From Dyadobacter sp. CY261 (lineage in GTDB: Bacteria > Bacteroidota > Bacteroidia > Cytophagales > Spirosomataceae), in the NCBI RefSeq assembly GCF_021440085.1, contig NZ_JAKCPW010000020.1, positions 1 to 64,000 of the forward strand: 64,000 bases of DNA, written 5' to 3'. Every line of letters starts with the position of its first letter. The first letter of the stretch is position 1. Positions 8,642 through 16,743 of this stretch are shown one piece after another. The notes under the pieces were generated by a model. The model saw only the letters and a program-made list of their open reading frames with translations. It searched no databases and was not told where the DNA came from. Made by a program: the position numbers and the translations under genes.

Positions 8642-10195
8642 TCAGAAAAATCCCAACTTGTTCTTATCGTAAGAAATCAGCATGTTTTTGGTCTGGCGAT
8701 AATAGCCCAGCATCATCTTGTGGTTTTCCCGCCCAAATCCTGATTTCTTGTAGCCGCCAAACGGAGCGTGGGCGGGATAGGCGTGGTAATTATTAACCCA
8801 CACCCTACCCGCCTGGATCGCCCGTGGTACCTGGTAAAGCTCGTGTGCATCGCGCGTCCACACGCCTGCACCTAAGCCATAAAGTGTATCATTCGCAATG
8901 GCGATAGCTTCCTCCGTGGTTTTGAAAGTGGTTACGCACACCACGGGTCCGAAAATCTCCTCCTGGAATATCCGCATTTTGTTGTGGCCTTTGAAAATAG
9001 TCGGTTGGATATAGTAACCTCCCGAAATGCCGTTCTCAAAAGTCTGCGCAGCGCCGCCGGTGAGCACTTCGGCACCTTCCTCTTTACCTATTTTGAGGTA
9101 AGACAAAATCTTTTCGTACTGGTCGTTCGAAGCCTGCGCCCCCATCATTGTTGTCCCATCCAACGGGTGCCCCATTTTAATGGCTTTTGTGCGCTCAATT
9201 ACCCTTTCGATAAACTTGTCATAAATGCGCTCGTGCACCAGCATCCTCGACGGGCAAGTACAAACCTCGCCCTGGTTCAAAGCAAACAACACGGCGCCTT
9301 CTATGGCTTTATCCAAAAATTCATCATCCTCATCCATGACCGACGGGAAGAAAATGTTCGGCGACTTGCCTCCCAGCTCCATCGTCACCGGCACGAGGTT
9401 GTCCGAAGCATATTGCATAATAAGACGCCCCGTAGTGGTTTCGCCGGTAAATGCCACCTTAGCTACACGTGGCGACGATGCAAGCGGTTTACCAGCCTCG
9501 ACGCCAAAGCCGGTCACGATATTGAGCACGCCGGGAGGCAGGATGTTGCCGATCAGCTCCATTAATATCATAATGGAAGTAGGCGTTTGCTCGGCGGGCT
9601 TCACCACCACGCAGTTCGCAGCTGCCAATGCGGGTGCTATTTTCCAGGTGGCCATCAAAAGTGGGAAATTCCAGGGGATGATCTGCGCTACTACGCCCAG
9701 TGGTTCGTGCAGGTTAATGCAAACAGTATTTTCATCATGCTCCGAAACACTACCCTCTTCGGCACGGATCACGCCAGCGAAGTAGCGGAAATGATCCACA
9801 CAAAGCGGCAAGTCGGCAGCGCGGGTTTCCCGGATGGCTTTGCCATTATCGATTGCCTCCACAATGGCCAGGTACTCCAGATTATCTTCGATTACCTGCG
9901 CGATTTTCAGCAACAAATTACTGCGATTGGTGGCCGAAGTTTTGCTCCAAGAAGGGAATGCCGCGTGCGCTGCATCAAGGGCGGCTTCCACATCCTCCTT
10001 CGTCGAGCGTGCCGCTTTGGTGAATACCTGGCCGTCAATTGGTGAGATGTTTTCGAAATATTCACCTTTTGCAGGTGCTACGAATTGGCCGTTGATATAA
10101 TTCTCATATTTTTCCTTAAACTCAGGCCGTTTGGCAAGATTCTCACTGCTGTACGTTTTACTTCCAACTACTGGTTTCTCGGTGATCGTATCCAT
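8642..10195 (-). CDS. aldB: NAD(P)-dependent aldehyde dehydrogenase, AldB/ExaC-like
   Basis: A 517-residue member of the ALDH superfamily. The NAD-binding region includes PWNFPLLMATWKIAPAL and FTGETTTGR; the general base is Glu273 in MELGGKSPN and the catalytic nucleophile is Cys312 in NQGEVCTCPSR. That NQGEVCTCPSR form is typical of the AldB/AcoD/ExaC group that oxidises acetaldehyde and similar short aldehydes. It is the first gene of an operon with DUF779 and is transcribed away from an AraC-family gene, so induction by alcohols or aldehydes through that regulator is likely. The substrate is inferred from subgroup resemblance. Confidence 0.93.
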   Translation of the reverse strand: MDTITEKPVVGSKTYSSENLAKRPEFKEKYENYINGQFVAPAKGEYFENISPIDGQVFTKAARSTKEDVEAALDAAHAAFPSWSKTSATNRSNLLLKIAQVIEDNLEYLAIVEAIDNGKAIRETRAADLPLCVDHFRYFAGVIRAEEGSVSEHDENTVCINLHEPLGVVAQIIPWNFPLLMATWKIAPALAAANCVVVKPAEQTPTSIMILMELIGNILPPGVLNIVTGFGVEAGKPLASSPRVAKVAFTGETTTGRLIMQYASDNLVPVTMELGGKSPNIFFPSVMDEDDEFLDKAIEGAVLFALNQGEVCTCPSRMLVHERIYDKFIERVIERTKAIKMGHPLDGTTMMGAQASNDQYEKILSYLKIGKEEGAEVLTGGAAQTFENGISGGYYIQPTIFKGHNKMRIFQEEIFGPVVCVTTFKTTEEAIAIANDTLYGLGAGVWTRDAHELYQVPRAIQAGRVWVNNYHAYPAHAPFGGYKKSGFGRENHKMMLGYYRQTKNMLISYDKNKLGFF

Positions 10196-10226
10196 GATTA
10201 AGGTTTTTTTGAAATGATTGATAATA

Positions 10227-10278
10227 CAAACCTACCTTTCATAAGTGTTAAACAGTGGCACGATCGTGTCAAGTGTTA
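10227..10278 (-). promoter_or_regulatory. aldB promoter with direct-repeat operator and palindrome
   Basis: On the minus strand a TAGGTTTG -7 box (10234-10227) precedes aldB, but no TTG element lies at the right distance. Instead the motif TAACACTT is found at 10250-10243, over the place of the missing -33 element, and again at 10278-10271, exactly 28 bases further upstream. Between them is the perfect 10-base palindrome CACGATCGTG (10259-10268). Direct repeats overlapping a weak -33 region are the pattern expected for activation by an AraC-type protein, whose gene is next door. Confidence 0.5.
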
Positions 10279-10402
10279 GGATAATTATCTCATTTTTTCA
10301 AAAAACAGTTATATATTTATTAGGAAAAATGGGGGATCGAGTAAGGATGAGGGGGAGGAAGGATTTGGACGGAAAGAGGGGCTTAAACCAAAATTTTGTG
10401 TG

Positions 10403-11329
10403 ATGGCAGCAGGTTACAGATTGGATCGGGTGAGTGTTTCGGGGGAGAAATCGTTGAAAACTTTGGTGGAGAACCGTAGGGCATTTACGCTCGACAACTG
10501 TGAATTGAACCTGTTTGAGACCTTACAACCTTCGGCACTTGTGCCACTTACCTTTTCTGATTTCGTGGTGACCAGCATGCTGCGCGGGAAGAAAGTCATG
10601 CATTTGTTTGATCAACCGGGTTTCGACTACCTGCCTGGCGAAACGGTACTGGTACCGGCGAATGTGACGATGAAAATCGATTTCCCGGAAGCCGCCCGCG
10701 AAAATCCAACCCAATGCATCGCCCTGGCGATCGACCAGCCTAAAATCCAGCAGATCATCGACCGCCTCAGCGAAACCTACCCGCGCGAAGGCAAGCAGCA
10801 GTTTTGGTCATTACAACATAATCAATACCATTTCCTCAACAACATCGAGCTCGCGCAAACGCTGAATAAGCTCATCAAGATCTGCTCCGGAACGGCATTG
10901 GGAAAGGATATTCTGGCCGATCTTACATTACAGGAGCTCATTGTACACATTATCCAGACGCAGCACCTGGCCGCTACCGATGAGGCATCATACCTGCATG
11001 AGGACAATCCGCTGGCTTTTGTGGTCAACTACATCAAAGCTAATATTAATGAAAAGATCCAGGTTGAGGACCTGAGTGAAAAGGCGTGCATGAGCCGGGC
11101 CTCATTCTACCGCGCGTTCAAACGCGAGTTCAGCATTAGTCCGTTAGATTTTATACTAAGGGAAAAGATCAAAAAAGCCAAACAACTGCTTTCTCATACG
11201 AAAGAAAGCATTTCCGACATTTGCTACCAGCTCGGCTTTTCAGATTTGAACTACTTTGGAAGGCAATTCCGTAAATCGGAGGGCATATCGCCGAGTCAGT
11301 ATCGGAGTGTGGCGAATCACAATGAATGA
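10403..11329 (+). CDS. AraC-family transcriptional regulator
   Basis: The protein (308 residues from the ATG at 10403; a GTG lies directly before it at 10400) has an N-terminal sensor half resembling the AraC_N type (about residues 10-160) and a C-terminal AraC DNA-binding domain. In the latter both helix-turn-helix units are visible: VEDLSEKACMSRASFYRAFKRE and ISDICYQLGFSDLNYFGRQFRK, ending in GISPSQYR. It is divergent from aldB-DUF779 with about 200 bases between them, so it is probably the operon's activator. The inducer is unknown; an aldehyde or alcohol is inferred. Confidence 0.92.
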   Translation: MAAGYRLDRVSVSGEKSLKTLVENRRAFTLDNCELNLFETLQPSALVPLTFSDFVVTSMLRGKKVMHLFDQPGFDYLPGETVLVPANVTMKIDFPEAARENPTQCIALAIDQPKIQQIIDRLSETYPREGKQQFWSLQHNQYHFLNNIELAQTLNKLIKICSGTALGKDILADLTLQELIVHIIQTQHLAATDEASYLHEDNPLAFVVNYIKANINEKIQVEDLSEKACMSRASFYRAFKREFSISPLDFILREKIKKAKQLLSHTKESISDICYQLGFSDLNYFGRQFRKSEGISPSQYRSVANHNE

Positions 11330-11385
11330 CGAAGTAATCAGTAATCGTCAGATATAGTCTCCAAAAGTCGGGATTGTTTTTACCC

Positions 11386-11420
11386 AATGACCAAAACTGA
11401 CTATAATGACCAAAACTGAC
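11386..11420. repeat. Exact 16-base direct repeat
   Basis: AATGACCAAAACTGAC occurs at 11386-11401 and again at 11405-11420, a period of 19 bases. It lies between two convergent gene ends (AraC regulator and the broken DUF1905 gene), so it is not in an obvious promoter position. Its origin is unknown. Confidence 0.8.
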
Positions 11421-11422
11421 AA

Positions 11423-11899
11423 CTAACTTATCCTACCATTTTTCAGCCGGTCAGTCATCATTATCGCCCTATCAATACGCACCTGGATAGATTTGGCACT
11501 GGCAATATAATGGATCATGGCTCGTTGATTGACAGGTTTGGCATTTTCAAACAACCTCTTCGCCTCCTTATCCTGCCCCAGCAGTTCCTGTAATTCTTCC
11601 GGCATATCACGACCGTATTCGCTATCGTCCCTACGGACTGTCGCGTGCAGTTTCTGGCCGAGTACCAGTTTACCTTCCTGGCGTAGTGCAGTTGCCACAT
11701 TGATATAAAACCCTCCCCCACCCTTCGGCCGGACCGCGCATTGAAAATTCACATGCCCATTGATCACGCACCGCACGCGGGCTGGTTTGCGACCTTCCAC
11801 AAATTACGCGGCCACCTCGTCGGGTACCAACATATAAAATTCGCCTCCCTTTTTGGGGAGGCGTTCCAGTATCGATTCAAATGCTACGGTTTCTTCCAT
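11423..11899 (-). pseudogene. DUF1905 / YdeI-OmdA-like protein interrupted by an in-frame stop
   Basis: Starting at ATG 11899 the minus frame reads MEETVAFESILERLPKKGGEFYMLVPDEVAA, then a TAA stop at 11806-11804, then continues in the same frame FVEGRKPARVRCVINGH to a stop at 11423. Joined, the two parts give the expected DUF1905 beta-barrel (about residues 1-95) followed by the YdeI/OmdA-like helical C-terminus (PEELQELLGQDKEAKRLFENA...HYIASAKSIQVRIDRA). So a single nonsense codon, one base away from a GAA or CAA codon, splits an otherwise intact gene of 158 codons. A restart at GTG 11800 could yield the C-terminal 125 residues. The start is 14 bases from the DUF1080 stop, suggesting one transcript. 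Confidence 0.85.
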
Positions 11900-11913
11900 C
11901 GGAAGCAATGCGG

Positions 11914-12555
11914 TTACTCGGTAAGCGGTCGTACCTGAATGTCTTTATAATAAACTATGCTTTTAGGATCGTGCGCTTGCAACGCGAATGTACCAGCTTT
12001 CAGGAATTTGTTCTTCATGTCGCCCTGGCGTTTGTCTACGTCAGTTTCCTCATAATCGACCACTACTTTATCGTTGATTTTGATGGTAATGTGCTTGCCT
12101 TCCACTTTAATGTACTCGGTGTACCATTCATTGTCTTTCACGTAGGTTTCTTTCACGTCGACCACATTGTATAGGCTACCTGTACGCTTATAGTCAGTGT
12201 GCGACTGGTTTACCTGCACTTCGTAGCCCTGAGAAGGCCAGCCGTCTTCCTGGTAAACGGTGTGGATAAAAATACCTGAGTTGGAGGCGGCTGTTGTCTT
12301 CACCTGAGCTTTAAACTCAAAATTCTTGAACATATGGTTCTTGATCGGCCCTTCATAGAAAAGATGCGCCCTGGGTCCGGCCACTTTAATGGTACCATCT
12401 TCGATCGAAAAGGAGCTCGCATTGGCACCAACTTTCCAGCCGGTGAAATCCTTTCCATTGAATAATGTAATCCAGCCGTCCTGTGCGTGTGCGGAAATTC
12501 CCAGGGCAATGCTCAGCATGATGGCGCTGCAAAAAACATGCATTAATCTTTTCAT
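11914..12555 (-). CDS. Secreted DUF1080 (3-keto-disaccharide hydrolase-like) protein
   Basis: A 213-residue protein with a signal peptide (about residues 1-24, ending AHAQ) and one DUF1080 domain, shown by the start DGWITLFNGKDFTGWKV and by the SGIFIHT and QGYEVQV segments. The family has a concanavalin-like fold; some members hydrolyse 3-keto-glycosides, but most are uncharacterised and several are simple binding modules. It is a single-domain protein of normal length. It is divergent from the ABC exporter gene and immediately upstream of the broken DUF1905 gene. Enzymatic activity is not provable from the sequence. Confidence 0.9.
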   Translation of the reverse strand: MKRLMHVFCSAIMLSIALGISAHAQDGWITLFNGKDFTGWKVGANASSFSIEDGTIKVAGPRAHLFYEGPIKNHMFKNFEFKAQVKTTAASNSGIFIHTVYQEDGWPSQGYEVQVNQSHTDYKRTGSLYNVVDVKETYVKDNEWYTEYIKVEGKHITIKINDKVVVDYEETDVDKRQGDMKNKFLKAGTFALQAHDPKSIVYYKDIQVRPLTE

Positions 12556-12743
12556 AAAATTCCGGTTTGGTAGTTCTAATAGTTGGTTTGCAAAAAATCG
12601 GTTAACGTGTAACTAAACCGTAAACTCTTAAAAACTACTGATTCTTCACATAAAGTTTACCTACCGGTGGGCAACCTTCGGGTTCGTTTTGTGGTTGTTA
12701 GTTGCCAGGGACGGTGCTCCATTCTACCAACCCTGTATTTAGC

Positions 12744-14516
12744 ATGAAAAACCCCTACCTATCTCTACTTGCCACAGCCTGGCGTTATGCCCGGCAGAAA
12801 CGTGGCCGCTACCTGCTGGTGTACGGCATGTTCGTCGTGGCCAACCTCGTGCTGGCCGCGCATCCCCTGCTATATGGCTGGTTTATCCAATCCATTCAAC
12901 TGGATGTGGAAGGCACTTTGCATAACGTCTGGATCTACGCAGGCGCCTACCTGGGCCTGACTTTGCTCGAATGGGCATTTCACGGCCCTGCGCGTGTGAT
13001 GGAGCGTAAACTTGCATTTGATCTCAGCCGAAATTTTCTCGACGAGCTTTATCACCAGTCCCTGCATTTGCCCATTCGCTGGCACCAGGACCACCACAGC
13101 GGCGCAACGATCAACCGCATCCGAAAAGCCTATGAAGCATTGAAAGACTTCTTCCAGAACGGCTTTATGTTCCTGCACGCATTTGCCAAGTTCGTCTTCT
13201 CGTTTGTGGCGATCATTTGGTTTTCCCCACTTTTCGGTGCCATTGGTGTACTTATCGGAATTATTAATGTATATGTGATTTTCAAATTTGACAAACCATT
13301 CATCAAAGCACTCGACGAGTCGAATGAGAAGGAGCACATCGTTTCTTCAACACTGTTTGATAGTCTTTCTAATATCATCACTGTAATCACCCTAAGGCTC
13401 GAAAAGCGTATGAAGGTAAGCCTGATGAGCAAGGTATCCGATATATTCCCTCCTTTCCGACGATCGGTGATCGTCAATGAATGGAAATGGTTTGTGGCAA
13501 GCGTCTTTATCACCATTATTTACGTAGTGGTGACGCTGGGCTATGTGTATCAGCATTATGTGCCCGGAGAGGTGTTCCTGGTGGGTGGGCTGGTGACTCT
13601 TTTAAGTTATGTCAACCAGTTTACAAGTGTTTTTCAAGACATCGCGTGGCAATACACGGAAATCATCCGGTATAACACCGAAGTGCAAACCGCCCGGTCC
13701 ATTGGCGAAGCTTACCGTGAACATCACCGAGAGGATGGGGCCGGCGAGCTTCCCGAAAAATGGAGGGAGATCCACATCGCCAACCTGAATTTCTCCCACG
13801 GCGAACTGTATGATACCGAAAAGCAGGCTCACAGCCTTCACAGCATCGATATCCGCATTCGCCGCGGGCAGCGTATTGCATTCATCGGCGAAAGCGGCAG
13901 CGGCAAAAGTACGCTGCTCGCGTTGCTGCGAGGGTTATATCAACCCGAGAAGGATGTAAAAGTAACCTTGGACGGCGAGCAGGATGCAGCCATTGAAATG
14001 CTCGCTGACCGGGTGACACTTTTCCCTCAGGATCCCGAGATCTTCGAAAACACCATTGCCTATAACATTACGCTCGGCCTGCCATTCGAGGAAAGCGAGA
14101 TTATGAACGTCTGCAAAACTGCGCATTTCACCGACGTAGTCGACAAGTTGCCCAACGGTCTCGAATCAAGCATTCAGGAAAAAGGCGTAAACCTTTCGGG
14201 CGGACAGAAGCAACGTCTCGCGCTCGCCCGAGGCATACTCGCGGCGCGCACTAGCGACATTATCCTGCTGGACGAGCCGACCAGCAGCATTGATCCGAAG
14301 ACCGAGGCGCAGATTTATGATAAAATGTTTGTGGAGTTTTCGGACAAAGCGGTGATATCTACCCTACACCGACTGCACCTGCTTGCAAAGTTCGACTACG
14401 TATATATTCTTAGGGACGGCCGCATTGTCGATGAAGGCACTTTTGCACATTTACGCCAGAATAGCCACATATTTCTTGAATTGTGGCGGCACCAGGAAGC
14501 GGTGACAAAGCATTAA
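12744..14516 (+). CDS. ABC transporter, fused permease and ATPase (exporter type)
   Basis: From ATG 12744 the product has 590 residues; a TTG 42 bases upstream is less likely. Residues 1-310 form a six-helix ABC exporter membrane domain, and residues 350-590 the ATPase with Walker A GESGSGKST, signature LSGGQKQR, Walker B IILLDEP and a His switch in STLHRLHLL. The type I exporter architecture with one membrane and one ATPase half means it works as a dimer. No substrate can be named; lipid, peptide or drug export are all possible. It stands alone between the DUF1080 gene (divergent) and the exopolysaccharide locus. Confidence 0.93.
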   Translation: MKNPYLSLLATAWRYARQKRGRYLLVYGMFVVANLVLAAHPLLYGWFIQSIQLDVEGTLHNVWIYAGAYLGLTLLEWAFHGPARVMERKLAFDLSRNFLDELYHQSLHLPIRWHQDHHSGATINRIRKAYEALKDFFQNGFMFLHAFAKFVFSFVAIIWFSPLFGAIGVLIGIINVYVIFKFDKPFIKALDESNEKEHIVSSTLFDSLSNIITVITLRLEKRMKVSLMSKVSDIFPPFRRSVIVNEWKWFVASVFITIIYVVVTLGYVYQHYVPGEVFLVGGLVTLLSYVNQFTSVFQDIAWQYTEIIRYNTEVQTARSIGEAYREHHREDGAGELPEKWREIHIANLNFSHGELYDTEKQAHSLHSIDIRIRRGQRIAFIGESGSGKSTLLALLRGLYQPEKDVKVTLDGEQDAAIEMLADRVTLFPQDPEIFENTIAYNITLGLPFEESEIMNVCKTAHFTDVVDKLPNGLESSIQEKGVNLSGGQKQRLALARGILAARTSDIILLDEPTSSIDPKTEAQIYDKMFVEFSDKAVISTLHRLHLLAKFDYVYILRDGRIVDEGTFAHLRQNSHIFLELWRHQEAVTKH

Positions 14517-14929
14517 CTGGCGCATTTTCTTATTAACCGGTGTAATTTTTGAAGAGGATACAATTACAAAATCATTTTATCAGAATAATTCAAATTTCAC
14601 AAATCATTATCCCATACTCTGTTAAAAGAGGAGCTAACGCCCCCTAGGTCAATCCAGGGCAATCCTAACAAAACGCCTCAATAAGGTTATTTATTCCGTC
14701 GGGTAGTGACATTCAACCAGATTTATACACTAAATTGCCTTGCAAGGAATAGTACAATCCGTTACCAAACAGTTAAATCCTAAAATTACGCATCGAAATT
14801 TTTCGGCAACCGGACTATTTTGACTTATTTTGACACGAATTCTATTAAAATCATAATTCCGACTCCTCGCTTTAAATAATTTCATTTTTCTAATTTTGTA
14901 AATTATCTAAGGTAGCTGTCGAATTTCAT
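14517..14929 (+). promoter_or_regulatory. Upstream region of the exopolysaccharide locus
   Basis: This 413-base stretch has no plausible gene. A -7 box TAATTTTG at 14891-14898, 31 bases before the first start codon, fits TANNTTTG, but there is no TTG at 19-21 bases. A tandem pair of ATTTTGAC half-sites (14817-14824 and 14827-14834, one helical turn apart) lies about 60 bases upstream of that box and is a candidate activator site. Confidence 0.45.
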
Positions 14930-15667
14930 ATGCTTAACTGGTTATTTAGTAAGACGAACAATAAGGATGTAACGTTAGATCACATTGGGATTGACATACA
15001 TTCTCACATGATCCCCGGAGTGGACGACGGAGTAGAGACAGTGGAAGAATCTGTGGCAATGGCGTCTAAAATGCAGAGCTTGGGCTACAAGCAGGTAATC
15101 ACGACCCCGCACGTTATGTGGGACTGCTATCGAAACACACCCGAAATAGTTCTTAGTAAACTGGAGGAAGTACGACAAGCGAGCAAACAAGCCGGTCTTA
15201 CCATTGAGATTGGAGCGGCAGCGGAATATTTCCTGGACGAACACTTTACCCACTTACTTAATACGGGACAACAAATGCTGACCCTGCCAGGAAATCGTCT
15301 TTTGGTAGAGCTGCCCTACTCCACACCTCTTTTAAACACGTCCGAAACCCTTTTCTCGATCATTGAGAAAGGCTATCAACCCGTGTTAGCGCACCCCGAA
15401 AGGTACACTTACTTCTACGCTGATCCTTCTATCTATAAAAAACTTGCGGATGGCGGATGTGAGTTGCAAGTAAATATTTTGTCATTGTCGGGTTATTACG
15501 GAGAAAATATTACGAAGATGGCCGAATGGCTTTTAAAGAATAATCTGATCACGTTTTTAGGCACTGACGCCCATAAAATCCAGCATTTAGACATGATACA
15601 GAGGAGCAACCGCAACAACTGGATTTCGAAATACCCGTTCCAGAATGAAAAACTTATAAATTTTTGA
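14930..15667 (+). CDS. CpsB/YwqE-type PHP-domain tyrosine-protein phosphatase
   Basis: This 245-residue PHP-superfamily protein shows the metal-binding motifs DIHSHMIPGVDDG at the N-terminus, TTPHVM, an AHPERY segment and a C-terminal FLGTDAH. This is the CpsB/CapC/YwqE pattern; such enzymes dephosphorylate the tyrosine-rich tail of the partner BY-kinase and so control polymer synthesis. A Wzc-like kinase with a tyrosine-rich tail is encoded 1.1 kb downstream, which supports the role. It is cytoplasmic and is the first gene of the locus, with a predicted -7 box 31 bases upstream. Confidence 0.92.
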   Translation: MLNWLFSKTNNKDVTLDHIGIDIHSHMIPGVDDGVETVEESVAMASKMQSLGYKQVITTPHVMWDCYRNTPEIVLSKLEEVRQASKQAGLTIEIGAAAEYFLDEHFTHLLNTGQQMLTLPGNRLLVELPYSTPLLNTSETLFSIIEKGYQPVLAHPERYTYFYADPSIYKKLADGGCELQVNILSLSGYYGENITKMAEWLLKNNLITFLGTDAHKIQHLDMIQRSNRNNWISKYPFQNEKLINF

Positions 15668-15688
15668 TGACGATAATTGAATTTATTT

Positions 15689-15696
15689 TATATTTG
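15689..15696 (+). promoter_or_regulatory. Candidate -7 box upstream of the wza-like gene
   Basis: TATATTTG matches TANNTTTG perfectly. A TTTG at 15663-15666 is 22 bases upstream, one base more than the usual spacing. It would start a leader of about 190 bases before the wza-like gene, containing a possible 32-codon frame at 15740-15838. Confidence 0.45.
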
Positions 15697-15739
15697 TATT
15701 GAATTGCAAACAATACCCAACTAGGACTATATCAAGAAC

Positions 15740-15838
15740 ATGCTAGCAACGGCCAACTTGACTAAAATTGAGAATGAATTTATCAATATGTTGAAATCAA
15801 TACATCCGCTCATCAAAACAAACCTGCTCGAACATTAA
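15740..15838 (+). CDS. Possible 32-residue leader peptide
   Basis: An ATG-initiated frame of 32 codons lies wholly in the leader between the candidate promoter at 15689 and the wza-like gene, 53 bases before its start. The product would be a short peptide with no cysteine. There is no visible ribosome-binding sequence, as is normal in this group, so translation cannot be judged. It may be a chance frame. Confidence 0.2.
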   Translation: MLATANLTKIENEFINMLKSIHPLIKTNLLEH

Positions 15839-15853
15839 GCTACTCACTATCAA

Positions 15854-15885
15854 TAATTTAGAAAAAACACTATTTACTCAACGTT
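15854..15885 (+). promoter_or_regulatory. -7-like box plus ACTCAACGTT element, wza-like gene
   Basis: TAATTTAG (15854-15861), one mismatch from TANNTTTG, is followed after exactly 14 bases by ACTCAACGTT (15876-15885), which ends 6 bases before the ATG. The same arrangement with the same 14-base gap precedes the wcaJ-like gene and the second wzi gene. Confidence 0.5.
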
Positions 15886-15891
15886 TATAAC

Positions 15892-16716
15892 ATGACCTTC
15901 AATCCCCGAAAACTAACAAAAGTTGCTGGCATTCTACTATTAAGCTATATCGCGATAATCATAGTAACTACTTCCTGCGTTTCTCCTAAGTCGATTGTAT
16001 ATTTCCAAGGGGACTCAACCAGATACTCTTCTCAGGAAATAAAACAAACTTACGTTCCAAAAATCCAGCCCAGCGACATTCTTTCGATCATTGTTGGAAG
16101 CTTGAATACCGAAGCGAGTGAGGTATTTAACACTCCAAATCAATTTACAACTGCCAGTACGAATTATTCGAGTATGGGTGGCCCCAGGGTTCAACCTTTG
16201 GGCTATCTGGTAGACATAGACGGCAACATTGAAATACCACTTCTTGGAAAAGTAAAGGTGGCAGGCATGACAACTAACGTTGCTGCCGATTCTATCCGAG
16301 CGAGGCTACAAAATTTCTTGAAGGAGCCATCCGTAATTGTCAGAAACCTCAATTTCAAGGTATCTGTTCTCGGAGAGGTAAAGCTGCCCGCAGTGTATGT
16401 CATACCCGATGAAAAAATAACACTACCCGAGGTACTCAGTTTAGCTGGTGACTTAACTATTTATGGGAATCGGAGCAACGTTATGATAATAAGGGAAGAG
16501 AATGGAAAACGTGAATATGCTCGTTTAGATCTTACCTCTCGTGAGGTATTTGACTCTCCTTATTACTATCTACACAAAAATGACCTGATCTATGTTGAGC
16601 CGGTAAAGGCACGAATGCTGGATACAGACAGTAGAATAAGAACTGTACCCTTAATAGTTACAATTGTTGGAGGAATAAGCACACTGGGAATTTTGATTCT
16701 CAATTTAACTAAATAG
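15892..16716 (+). CDS. Wza-like polysaccharide export outer-membrane lipoprotein
   Basis: A 274-residue polysaccharide biosynthesis/export protein. The N-terminus is a lipoprotein signal with the acceptor Cys at residue 29 (VTTSC). It is followed by a Poly_export domain (KIQPSDILSIIVG..., about residues 50-135) and one SLBB domain (VSVLGEVKLPAVYVIPDEKITLPEVLSLAGD...). A hydrophobic segment closes the protein (about residues 250-270), where Wza has its pore-forming helix. It should form the outer-membrane export channel working with the Wzc-like kinase encoded 27 bases downstream. Confidence 0.92.
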   Translation: MTFNPRKLTKVAGILLLSYIAIIIVTTSCVSPKSIVYFQGDSTRYSSQEIKQTYVPKIQPSDILSIIVGSLNTEASEVFNTPNQFTTASTNYSSMGGPRVQPLGYLVDIDGNIEIPLLGKVKVAGMTTNVAADSIRARLQNFLKEPSVIVRNLNFKVSVLGEVKLPAVYVIPDEKITLPEVLSLAGDLTIYGNRSNVMIIREENGKREYARLDLTSREVFDSPYYYLHKNDLIYVEPVKARMLDTDSRIRTVPLIVTIVGGISTLGILILNLTK

Positions 16717-16733
16717 GGTCTTCATCTATTTCA

Positions 16734-16743
16734 ACTCAACGTT
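16734..16743 (+). promoter_or_regulatory. ACTCAACGTT element directly before the wzc-like start
   Basis: ACTCAACGTT ends at the base before the ATG at 16744. No -7-like box lies at the 14-base distance, so here the element would act inside a polycistronic mRNA. Confidence 0.45.

Noticed and set aside
8984..10100. Long plus-strand open frames opposite the aldehyde dehydrogenase gene
   Set aside because: They are mirror frames of a GC-biased coding sequence; the minus-strand gene has full ALDH motifs and the plus frames resemble nothing.
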